Assembly: GCA_023399815.1 (NCBI GenBank) | Contig: JAEWOJ010000101.1 | Coordinates: 1-10,099, forward strand | DNA length: 10,099 nt | Direction of reading: 5' to 3' | Source of the DNA: Pseudomonadota bacterium | GTDB lineage: Bacteria; Pseudomonadota; Gammaproteobacteria; Xanthomonadales; Xanthomonadaceae | Shown: piece after piece, positions 1 to 5,491 of the stretch | Layout: every line of letters begins with the position of its first letter | How positions within the stretch are numbered: position 1 is the stretch's first letter | Position numbers and translations under genes: made by a program | Notes under the pieces: generated by a model | Databases searched by the model: none | Seen by the model: only the letters and a program-made list of their open reading frames with translations | What the model was told of the DNA's origin: nothing

Positions 1-121
1 CACCCCAACCCCTCTCCCGGAGGGAGAGGGGCTTTGGAAAGCGGGGCTGCTGCGCCATCGCTTTTCCCTTCTCCCTATGGGAGAAGGTGCCCGAAGGGCG
101 GATGAGGGACGGGCGAAGCCC
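1..121. repeat. Multi-hairpin intergenic repeat (REP/BIME-like)
   Basis: Four short perfect inverted repeats stand in a row. They are a 10-bp stem CCCCTCTCCC (9-18) with GGGAGAGGGG (22-31) and a 3-nt loop; a 9-bp stem CCTTCTCCC (67-75) with GGGAGAAGG (79-87); GCCC-gaa-GGGC (89-99); and GGGC-gaa-GCCC (111-121). From memory, blocks of this kind ('CCCTTCTCCC…GGGAGAAGGTGCCCGAAGGGCGGATGAGGG') are dispersed in intergenic regions of Xanthomonas, Stenotrophomonas and Lysobacter genomes. No protein of known type is encoded here. The block lies downstream of the minus-strand operon that ends at 188, so it could act as a transcript-end or mRNA-stabilising structure. No U-run typical of an intrinsic terminator follows the stems in that direction. 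Bases 122-187 between it and the operon show only a weak GGTT/AACC stem (142-155). Confidence 0.7.
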
Positions 122-187
122 GATGCAATCCGGCGTTACGAGGTTGGCTTTAACCCCACAGGACAGAAGGCACAGCCCCGCTCAGAC

Positions 188-625
188 TCATCGCACCGCG
201 CGCGGGTTGGCGAGCGCTTCGCCGTATTCCTTGAACTCGGGGATGCGCTGGGCGATGTCCGCCGGGAACGGGGGCTGCCCGTCCAGGGGCTGGATCGGCA
301 CGCTGCGCTCGTTGGAGGCGCTCCTGGCGGCGGCCGCATCGGTCAGGGTGTTCTGGCGCAGGACCTGCAGGCGGGCGAAGCTGTCCTGCAGCAGCGCGCG
401 CTGCTCCGGCTTGAGCGGAATCTCGATGTCGTCCACGCGCAGGCGGCCGTCGGGCAGGATGTCCAGGTTCGGGTAGGGCGCGCGCCGCACCGATACCCGG
501 TCGGCGCTCACTTCGACCTTGGGCTTGCTGCGCTCGGCCCGGTGGGCGGCGTATTTCTCGCGGTCGCCGCAGCCGGTGGCGAGGGCGACGCAGGCGAGCA
601 GGACGGACAGCAGCAGCTTCTTCAT
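188..625 (-). CDS. Small lipoprotein related to the neighbouring DUF2884 protein
   Basis: The product is 145 aa and its function is unknown. The N-terminus is a lipoprotein signal: basic MKK, hydrophobic core, then lipobox LATGC with the lipidated cysteine at residue 19. The mature protein is probably membrane-anchored and faces the periplasm. Residues 53-82 (core LDILPDGRLRVDDIEI, then a QRALLQ-type segment) line up with residues 67-96 of the upstream neighbour (VEISPAGDLLIDGRTI, then QRRLLLQ). Near the C-terminus IPEFKEY matches IPEFKPY of the neighbour. It therefore looks like a shortened paralogue lacking most of the alpha-helical middle part. It is the last gene of the minus-strand run, 63 bp after the DUF2884 gene. 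No clear Shine-Dalgarno precedes the ATG at 625, but a TAGAAT -10-like box lies 34 bp upstream, so it may also have its own promoter. The gene call is secure from the signal peptide and homology; the role is not known. Confidence 0.85.
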   Translation of the reverse strand: MKKLLLSVLLACVALATGCGDREKYAAHRAERSKPKVEVSADRVSVRRAPYPNLDILPDGRLRVDDIEIPLKPEQRALLQDSFARLQVLRQNTLTDAAAARSASNERSVPIQPLDGQPPFPADIAQRIPEFKEYGEALANPRAVR

Positions 626-658
626 GGCGGGCTGGGACGATGCGGCGGGGGAGCGGCG

Positions 659-664
659 ATTCTA
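659..664 (-). promoter_or_regulatory. Possible internal -10 box (TAGAAT)
   Basis: Read on the minus strand, TAGAAT lies 34 bp upstream of the ATG at 625, inside the 63-bp gap after the DUF2884 gene. It is close to the sigma-70 -10 consensus TATAAT. No good -35 hexamer is found 16-18 bp upstream; the nearest, CTGACC, is about 22 bp away. It would give a leader of roughly 25 nt. This is a weak prediction for an extra promoter driving the last lipoprotein gene. Confidence 0.3.
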
Positions 665-688
665 CCGTCCCCCCACCGGCACCGGCGG

Positions 689-1282
689 TCAGCGCAGGGT
701 CACCTTGCCGTTGCGGCACTCGTCGATGTCGCCCTGGTCCATCGTCGCGTAGGGCTTGAACTCGGGGATGGCCGCGGCCAGCTGCTGCTGGGTGGCGAGC
801 ATCGCTGGCAGGTGGTCGCAGATCTTCGCGGCGCTTTCCTCCAGCTTCTTCGCCTCGGCGTCGATCCGCTTCTCGATCTGGTCGGTGTCGCCGGAGAAGA
901 TGCCCTTGATCGCTTCGCCGGCGGCGCGGACGCCGAGGTTCGCGCCCTGCACGCCGATCTCGATGCCGGCCTCGGCCACCTGCATCACCTGCCCGCGGTA
1001 CTGCAGCAGCAGCCTGCGCTGGGCGTCGTCGACGGCGATCGTGCGGCCGTCGATCAGCAGGTCGCCGGCCGGCGAGATCTCAACCTTGGTGCCCTTGCCG
1101 TTGGAGATGCGGATGTTGCCTTCGGCCAGTTCCTTGCGCGCCTTGTTGGTCGCTTCGCGGACCTTCTGGCCGATGCTGGCCTCGCCGAGCGGATCGTCGG
1201 CCTGCGGACGCTTGCCGCAGGCGGCCAACGGCAGGCACAGCATCAGCGCGAACAGGGGCGCGATGAGGGTCTTCGTCTTCAT
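689..1282 (-). CDS. DUF2884 (YggN-like) lipoprotein
   Basis: The product is 197 aa, a predicted lipoprotein: basic MKTK, hydrophobic stretch, lipobox LAAC with the modified cysteine at residue 22. The mature part has a 'NGKGTKVEISPAGDLLIDG' segment (61-79) followed by DDAQRRLLLQYRGQ (85-98), then a glycine/alanine-rich helical section (about 100-150). The C-terminal part carries IPEFKPY (172-178) and two cysteines (155 and 189) that could pair in the periplasm. The pattern of a short beta 'N-G…L-x-I-D-G' block before a 'Q-R-x-L-L' helix is typical of DUF2884/YggN proteins, whose biochemical function is not established. A Shine-Dalgarno AAGGAAG (complement of 1291-1297) precedes the ATG at 1282. 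It lies 44 bp downstream of the GSGD-repeat gene and is probably in the same transcript. The family call rests on pattern memory, not on a search. Confidence 0.85.
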   Translation of the reverse strand: MKTKTLIAPLFALMLCLPLAACGKRPQADDPLGEASIGQKVREATNKARKELAEGNIRISNGKGTKVEISPAGDLLIDGRTIAVDDAQRRLLLQYRGQVMQVAEAGIEIGVQGANLGVRAAGEAIKGIFSGDTDQIEKRIDAEAKKLEESAAKICDHLPAMLATQQQLAAAIPEFKPYATMDQGDIDECRNGKVTLR

Positions 1283-1326
1283 GGTGCGTGCTTCCTTTGC
1301 TGGCAGGAAAGAAAGTAAAGAAGGAA

Positions 1327-2166
1327 TCAGCGCGACTTCGGCAGATCGACGCTGCCGCCGATGCCGGTGTGGTCGACCGAGCCGCTGCCGACGCGCTGCA
1401 CGCGAAGGCTGCCGGCGTTGCGCACGCGCAGGTCGCCCGAACCCAGCGAGCCCAGGCCCACCGCGCCGCGCACGTCGCCGACCTCGGCATCGCCGGAGCC
1501 GATGCTGCCGATCTCCACGCTGCCCTGCACGTTGCGCAGTTCCAGGTCGCCGGAGCTGATACTGCCGACCTTGGCATCGCCGCGCACGCCGTCGACGCGG
1601 ACGTCGCCGGAGCCGATCGAGACCACGTGCAGTGCGCCGACGTTGTCCAGCTCGATGTCGCCCGAGCCGACCGCGGCGGTCGCCAGCCCCTTGATGTCGC
1701 GCGCCTTCACGTCGCCGGAGCCGACATCGGCGCTCATCGCCTGCGAGCCGCTGAGCGAGGCGTCGCCCGAGCCGACCTTGAGCTGGACCATCACGTTGTC
1801 CGGCAGCGTGCCGCCGATGTCCAGCCAGGCATAGCTGGAACCGAAATTGATGTTCAGGCCGAGGCTCTCGCGCTGCAGGCGGACGACGAGCTTGTCGCCG
1901 ACCTTTTCCTGGGTCAGCGACAGCTGGCCGAGCAGTTCCTGGCTGGAGGCGCAGGCGCGGCCGGACAGCGCGGCGTGGGCGCCGGGCGTGGCCTGCAGTT
2001 TCAGGTCATGACTGTTGACCTCGAAGACCACGGCCTTGGCGCCGGCCAGGTCCAGTTCCAGCGCCTTGGGCTGGCTGACCTTGCAGTGGTCATCGGCCAT
2101 GGCGGCGGCCGGCAGCAGGGCCAAGGCGAACAGGGCGTGCCTGATGCTTGCGTGCTTGATGTTCAT
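1327..2166 (-). CDS. Exported GSGD-repeat beta-solenoid protein (DUF4097-like)
   Basis: The product is 279 aa. A signal peptide (about 1-24, ending AAMA before DDHC) sends it to the periplasm or surface; it is not a lipoprotein. Residues 25-130 form a non-repeated domain with two cysteines (28 and 72) that may form a disulfide. From residue 131 to the end there are eight repeats of 17-19 residues, each opening with V/I/L-GSGD or a close variant (GSGD-type motifs at 132, 149, 167, 185, 204, 223, 242 and 260). Hydrophobic residues alternate after the motif, as expected of a right-handed parallel beta-solenoid. Proteins of the DUF4097/DUF2807 'putative adhesin' class look like this; Bacillus LiaG, linked to envelope stress, is a distant parallel. 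The start at 2166 is preceded by GAGGA and a signal peptide. A longer reading to 2328 would overlap the permease gene and is rejected. The gene lies 37 bp behind the permease gene. Molecular function is unknown. Confidence 0.87.
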   Translation of the reverse strand: MNIKHASIRHALFALALLPAAAMADDHCKVSQPKALELDLAGAKAVVFEVNSHDLKLQATPGAHAALSGRACASSQELLGQLSLTQEKVGDKLVVRLQRESLGLNINFGSSYAWLDIGGTLPDNVMVQLKVGSGDASLSGSQAMSADVGSGDVKARDIKGLATAAVGSGDIELDNVGALHVVSIGSGDVRVDGVRGDAKVGSISSGDLELRNVQGSVEIGSIGSGDAEVGDVRGAVGLGSLGSGDLRVRNAGSLRVQRVGSGSVDHTGIGGSVDLPKSR

Positions 2167-2203
2167 CGGGTTCCTCGGTGTCGCGGCAGGACGTAAGGGG
2201 TTC

Positions 2204-3217
2204 TCAGATGTCGTCGCGGCGCTGGCGCAGCCAGATCGCGGCGGCGATGAAGAGCGCGCCGACCAGCACGCCGATCCACAGCTCGGGGTTGGACAGCCCG
2301 GCCAGCTGCACGCCCGGGGAGAAGCCATGCAGCATCGACTTCACCGACTCGCCATCGGGCGTGGGGCTGCGGTAGGCCAGCTCGATGCCCGGGGTGGCGC
2401 TCAGCAGCAGGCGGCTGACCACGTGGCCCCAGAACCAGCCGCTGTTCATGCCGAACAGCTTCATCAGGTCGAACCAGCTGACGATGACCCCGGCGAACAC
2501 CGGCAGCATCACCGCCCACAGGAACGGCTTGCTCCTGGCCCAGGCCGAGCACAGCAGCAGCCAGCCGGCGGTGGGCAGCGCCCACAGCGCGTAGACGGGA
2601 ATCCAGACCAGGTGGCTGGCGGCGATCGAGAACGGATTGGACGAGGCCCAGATCAGGGTGATCGGGTTGCCGCCATGGAACAGCACCACCGCGCTGATGA
2701 TCAGCATGAAGCTGAACATCGTAACGATGGCGGCGGCGACCGCCAGCAGCGGGGCGATGACCAGTGCGCCGACCAGCTTGGACAGCACCGTCTGCGTGTC
2801 GGAAACCGGCATCGATTTCCAGAACAGCACGCTGCGGTCGCGGCGGTCGTCGTACAGCGCGCCCAAGCAGTAGAAGAACACCACGAAGGCCAGGGTGATG
2901 AACGGCCAGGCCGAGCTGAGCAGCAGGGTGACGTTCATGCCCTCGCCGAACTTGACCATGTCCGCCGGACTCATCTGGCGGGTCAGCAGGTCCAGGTCCA
3001 AGCCGTTCACGTTGACGCCGTTGATGTGCAGGTCGCCGTTGTTCGCCGCGCGATGGGCGGCGAACAGACCGGCGACGATCGCCATCAGCGACAGCAGCAG
3101 CGAGATGCCGCCGGCCACCAGCGGCGCGCGCAGGAAACCGCCGCGGTTCTCCCAGTATTCGCGCTTGAGCAGCCACTTGAACTTGCCCAGCGGGGTGATG
3201 TGATGGACGGCGTTCAT
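2204..3217 (-). CDS. ABC-2-type transporter permease
   Basis: The product is 337 aa, a polytopic inner-membrane protein. Hydrophobic segments lie near residues 32-54, 97-121, 148-180, 202-224, 231-249 and 313-330, giving about six spans. A hydrophilic loop of about 40 residues (55-96), probably periplasmic, follows span 1. The cytoplasmic segment YDDRRDRSVLFWKSMPVSD (122-140) after span 2 is characteristic of ABC-2 permeases paired with YtrA-type regulators; it probably forms the coupling contact with the ATPase. Two copies plus two ATPase subunits would make the transporter. The start ATG (3217-3215) overlaps the stop codon of the ATPase gene in an ATGA, and AAGGGA lies just upstream inside that gene, so translation is likely coupled. 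The substrate cannot be read from the sequence; export of, or resistance to, a peptide or lipid-targeting compound is an inference from related Bacillus ytr and bcr-type systems. Confidence 0.92.
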   Translation of the reverse strand: MNAVHHITPLGKFKWLLKREYWENRGGFLRAPLVAGGISLLLSLMAIVAGLFAAHRAANNGDLHINGVNVNGLDLDLLTRQMSPADMVKFGEGMNVTLLLSSAWPFITLAFVVFFYCLGALYDDRRDRSVLFWKSMPVSDTQTVLSKLVGALVIAPLLAVAAAIVTMFSFMLIISAVVLFHGGNPITLIWASSNPFSIAASHLVWIPVYALWALPTAGWLLLCSAWARSKPFLWAVMLPVFAGVIVSWFDLMKLFGMNSGWFWGHVVSRLLLSATPGIELAYRSPTPDGESVKSMLHGFSPGVQLAGLSNPELWIGVLVGALFIAAAIWLRQRRDDI

Positions 3218-4086
3218 GCGTAGGTTCCCTTCATGATGGCCACGAACAGGTCGGCGAGGCCGGGGTTGCGGGTTTCGCCCAGGGCGTCGAGCTGGGCGCG
3301 GTCGACGCCGTCGTAGAGCAGGACGGACTTGCCGAACGGCAGCGCGCGCTCGTCGATGGGCCCCAGCTCGCGCGCGGCCTGCAGGGTGCCGGCCGAGGCC
3401 AGCAGCTCGGTATAGCGCCCGGCCACGCTCTCCATGTCGGCCGAGAGCACGATCTTCCCGTCGCGGATGAACAGCACGTCGGTGAGGATGTGCTCGATCT
3501 CCTCGACCTGGTGGGTGGTGATGACGATGGTCTTCTGCTCGTCGAAGTAGTCCTCCAGCAGGCGCTGGTAGAACTCCTTGCGGTAGAGGATGTCCAGGCC
3601 CAGGGTCGGCTCGTCCAGCACCAGCACGCGCGCGTCGATGGCCATCACCAGCGCCAGGTGCAGCTGCACCACCATGCCCTTGGACAGCTCGGACACGCGC
3701 TGCTTCGGCTGCAGCTTGGTGTTGGCCAGGAAGCGCTCGCAGCGGGCGCGGTCGAAGCGCGGGTGCACGCCGGCGACGAAGTCGATGGCCTCCTTGACCC
3801 GGATCCAGCGCGGCAGCACCGCTACGTCGGCGATGAAGCACACGTCGTTCATCAGCGCCTTGCGCTGGGTGCGCGGGTCCATGCCGAGCACGCGCAGTTC
3901 GCCCTCGAACGAGGTCAGGCCGAGCATGGCCTTGAGCGCGGTGGTCTTGCCGGCGCCGTTGGGGCCGATCAGGCCGACGATGCGGCCCGGCGCGATGGTG
4001 AAGCTGGTGTTGTCCAGCGCCGGTTTCTGCTTGTAGGCCTTGCGCAGGTCATGGGCGGAAACGACGGCTTCGACGGCGGCATTCAT
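3214..4086 (-). CDS. ABC transporter ATP-binding protein
   Basis: The product is 290 aa and contains one complete ABC nucleotide-binding domain. It has Walker A GPNGAGKTT (41-49), a signature loop ELSKGM (133-138, a variant of LSGGQ), Walker B VLVLDEP (154-160), D-loop LGLD (162-165) and the switch histidine H192 in TTHQVEE. The usual Q-loop glutamine is not obvious; CFIADVAVLP (83-92) occupies that place with an aspartate, which I believe is common in this subfamily. About 80 residues after the domain (from ~215) form a C-terminal extension of unknown role. It energises the permease encoded next. Its start ATG (4086-4084) overlaps the stop of the GntR gene as ATGA, with GGGGA upstream. A longer reading to 4161 would run into the regulator gene and is not used. 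Confidence 0.95.
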   Translation of the reverse strand: MNAAVEAVVSAHDLRKAYKQKPALDNTSFTIAPGRIVGLIGPNGAGKTTALKAMLGLTSFEGELRVLGMDPRTQRKALMNDVCFIADVAVLPRWIRVKEAIDFVAGVHPRFDRARCERFLANTKLQPKQRVSELSKGMVVQLHLALVMAIDARVLVLDEPTLGLDILYRKEFYQRLLEDYFDEQKTIVITTHQVEEIEHILTDVLFIRDGKIVLSADMESVAGRYTELLASAGTLQAARELGPIDERALPFGKSVLLYDGVDRAQLDALGETRNPGLADLFVAIMKGTYA

Positions 4087-4445
4087 GGTGTGGTCCCCGA
4101 TGGCAGCAGATCTTCCAAGGTCAGGCCCAGGCGCTGGATGCGCTCCAGCACGCCGGGCCACTCTTCATTGAGAAAACGGTCGCGCTCGCTGCCGCGCAGC
4201 TTCCGCGCGGCCTCCTCGGTCATGAACATGCCCAGGCCGCGGCGCTTCTCGACCAGGTTCTCGTCGGCCAGTTCCTGGTAGGCGCGCGAGACCGTGATCG
4301 GGTTCAACTGGTACTCGGCGGCCACCTGGCGTACCGAGGGCAGGGCGTCGCCCGGCTTGATGATGCCGTCCAGCATCATCGCGATGACGCGATCCTTCAG
4401 CTGGCGGTAGATGGGAGCGCCATCGCTCCACTGGATATCGCTCAT
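4083..4445 (-). CDS. ytrA: YtrA-type GntR family transcriptional regulator
   Basis: The product is 120 aa, a short GntR protein of the YtrA subfamily. It has an N-terminal winged helix-turn-helix (about residues 10-77) and only a short helical tail (about 78-113) for dimerisation, with no ligand-binding domain of the FadR or HutC kind. Diagnostic segments are PIYRQLKDRV (11-20), LPSVRQVAAEY (35-45), NPITVSRAYQEL (48-59, recognition helix region) and the wing RGLGMFM (69-75). The start at 4445 has GGAG upstream and sits 2 bp after the stop of the small lipoprotein gene; longer readings overlap that gene. Members of this subfamily usually repress their own operon with a linked ABC transporter. 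That fits the 24-bp palindrome over the promoter at 4719-4742. What signal relieves repression is not visible. Confidence 0.95.
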   Translation of the reverse strand: MSDIQWSDGAPIYRQLKDRVIAMMLDGIIKPGDALPSVRQVAAEYQLNPITVSRAYQELADENLVEKRRGLGMFMTEEAARKLRGSERDRFLNEEWPGVLERIQRLGLTLEDLLPSGTTP

Positions 4446-4447
4446 GG

Positions 4448-4693
4448 TCAGCTCCGTGGATTCAGCGACTGTGCGAATGAGAAGTAAGGCAGGGAGAGGC
4501 TGGTCCGCATCTTGCGGATGGGGCGCCTGCTTTTCTCCTGCGCGTCGGCTTCCTGCGCGTCGCCGGTGATCCCGGCGGCATAATCCTGAACCGCGCCACG
4601 GCCGGCAGGAAAGGACAGCGTGCAGCCGATCAGCAACAGCGTGCCGGCGGTGGTCAGCGCCGGGAGAACATGTCGTTGGTGCCTTCGGTTCAT
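4448..4693 (-). CDS. Very small lipoprotein, first gene of the ytrA operon
   Basis: The product is 81 aa and I recognise no named domain. A basic start (MNRRHQRH), a hydrophobic stretch and a lipobox LIGC with cysteine 24 mark it as a lipoprotein. The residue after the cysteine is threonine rather than aspartate, so outer-membrane sorting is possible. The mature part (about 57 aa) has an acidic patch (QEADAQE, 47-53), a basic patch (KSRRPIRKMR, 54-63) and an aromatic tail LPYFSFAQSLNPRS (68-81). The start at 4693 has a strong AGGGGGA ribosome-binding site 6-7 bp upstream. Thirteen more in-frame codons lie further upstream, but they would place the start next to the operator. The gene ends 2 bp before the regulator's ATG, so it is the first gene in the transcript and the most directly controlled by the operator. 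Confidence 0.8.
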   Translation of the reverse strand: MNRRHQRHVLPALTTAGTLLLIGCTLSFPAGRGAVQDYAAGITGDAQEADAQEKSRRPIRKMRTSLSLPYFSFAQSLNPRS

Positions 4694-4718
4694 GGCGGTC
4701 CCCCTGTGTAGGGTGGCT

Positions 4719-4742
4719 GGTGTTGTATACAACTATAACACC
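4719..4742. promoter_or_regulatory. Predicted YtrA operator, GGTG-N16-CACC
   Basis: A 24-bp imperfect palindrome has outer arms GGTGTT (4719-4724) and AACACC (4737-4742). Nested in it is the perfect 12-bp palindrome GTTGTATACAAC (4722-4733). I recall, from memory and without a reference to hand, that a Xanthomonas citri YtrA regulator was reported to bind GGTG-N16-CACC; this site fits that spacing exactly. It covers the likely -10 box of the minus-strand operon, as expected for a repressor site, and is also about 85 bp from the divergent peroxidase gene. Confidence 0.8.
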
Positions 4743-4759
4743 GACACGCCGACATGCAA
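4732..4759 (-). promoter_or_regulatory. Predicted sigma-70 promoter of the ytrA operon
   Basis: Read on the minus strand: -35 TTGCAT (complement of 4754-4759), 16-bp spacer, -10 TATAGT (complement of 4732-4737). Initiation would fall around 4724-4726, inside the operator and roughly 30 nt before the ATG at 4693. The overlap of -10 box and operator implies repression by blocking RNA polymerase. Confidence 0.6.
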
Positions 4760-4825
4760 CTCCCCTGTAACCCAACTGATGGCCTAGTCTTCAAACGACG
4801 CTGGCCCGTACCCAGGAGACTCCCG

Positions 4826-5395
4826 ATGTCGATTCGCAACTATCTGATTGGAATGGCCTTTGCCATGTCCATGGTGGGGGCGGCCAGTGCCGCCGATGGC
4901 GCATTGCTGGACCGCGACTACCGCCCGCTGGCCGGAAAGGATGCCGTGAACCTGAATCGAGCCTACGGCGGCAAGGTGCTGCTGGTGGTCAACACTGCCT
5001 CCAAATGCGGGTTCACCCCGCAATACGAGGGGCTGGAGGCGCTGCACCAGTCGCTGGGCGCGCGCGGTTTCGCCGTGCTCGGTTTCCCGTCCAACGACTT
5101 CAAGGGCCAGGAGCCGGGCAGCGAGGCGCAGATCCAGGAGTTCTGCACCCTGACCTACGGGGTGAAGTTCCCGATGTTCGAGAAGGTGCACGTGATCGGC
5201 CCCGAGGCCACGCCGCTGTACCAGGACCTCACCCGCCTGACCGGGGTGGCGCCGGGCTGGAATTTCCACAAGTACCTGGTGTCCCGCGATGGCCGGGTGG
5301 TGGCGCAGTTCCCCAGCAAGGTGCGGCCGGACGATCCGGAGCTGCGCGCGGCGATCGAGCGCGAGCTCGCCAGGCCCGTGCCGCACCCGCATTGA
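4826..5395 (+). CDS. Periplasmic glutathione peroxidase-family protein (thiol peroxidase)
   Basis: The product is 189 aa. Residues 1-22 form a signal peptide ending GAASA, so the enzyme should act in the periplasm, reducing peroxides. The family core is clear: NTASKCGFTPQYEGL (56-70) with the peroxidatic cysteine C61, GFPSNDFKGQEPG (86-98) with Q95, and GWNFHKYLV (144-152) with W145 and N146, completing the Cys/Gln/Trp/Asn set. FCTLTYGVKFP (106-116) has C107 at the place of the resolving cysteine of yeast Gpx3/Orp1. The family's GFPCNQF cysteine is a serine here (S89). This argues for a two-cysteine, thioredoxin-fold-protein-reduced enzyme rather than a true glutathione enzyme. AGGAG (4814-4818) lies 7 bp before the ATG at 4826. 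A longer reading from 4754 would add a stretch unlike an export signal. The gene diverges from the ytrA operon across 132 bp; no convincing promoter of its own was identified beyond a weak TAGTCT at 4785-4790. Confidence 0.93.
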   Translation: MSIRNYLIGMAFAMSMVGAASAADGALLDRDYRPLAGKDAVNLNRAYGGKVLLVVNTASKCGFTPQYEGLEALHQSLGARGFAVLGFPSNDFKGQEPGSEAQIQEFCTLTYGVKFPMFEKVHVIGPEATPLYQDLTRLTGVAPGWNFHKYLVSRDGRVVAQFPSKVRPDDPELRAAIERELARPVPHPH

Positions 5396-5412
5396 CGGGG
5401 CGGCCGCGCGCC

Positions 5413-5440
5413 TCGACATCGCCGGTGCGCGTGCGACAAT
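5413..5440 (+). promoter_or_regulatory. Predicted promoter of the FKBP gene (extended -10)
   Basis: TCGACA (5413-5418), a 16-bp spacer and GACAAT (5435-5440) preceded by TG one base further upstream (TGCGACAAT), i.e. an extended -10. It lies in the 96-bp gap between the peroxidase stop and the FKBP start, and would give a leader of about 45 nt. It probably also drives ugd, slyX and the DUF2058 gene. Confidence 0.45.
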
Positions 5441-5491
5441 GACGCCCCTCGCGCCGATGGCGGCGTCTGTTCACTTCCAGGAAAGCAGCGA

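Noticed and set aside
77..1318. Long plus-strand open frame opposite the two lipoprotein genes
   Set aside because: It is antisense to two genes with clear signal peptides, has no domain or Shine-Dalgarno, and arises from high-GC third-position bias.
1361..1800. Periodic 'CGCC(G/C)GAGCCGA' blocks about every 55 bases, looking like a repeat or CRISPR array
   Set aside because: They are the codons of the GSGD motif in the minus-strand protein; spacing is 51-57 bases with diverged units and no constant repeat/spacer boundary.
1288..3223. Two long plus-strand open frames opposite the GSGD and permease genes
   Set aside because: Compositionally biased (Asp/Ala/His/Gln-rich) mirror images of real minus-strand genes with recognised motifs.
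2204..3841. Permease read as a 545-residue protein extending into the ATPase gene
   Set aside because: The upstream part is Arg/Pro-rich out-of-frame ATPase sequence; the ATG at 3217 with AAGGGA and the ATGA overlap is the natural start.
4083..4775. GntR regulator with a 230-residue reading
   Set aside because: The extra N-terminus runs across the small lipoprotein gene and the promoter/operator; the family is about 120 aa.
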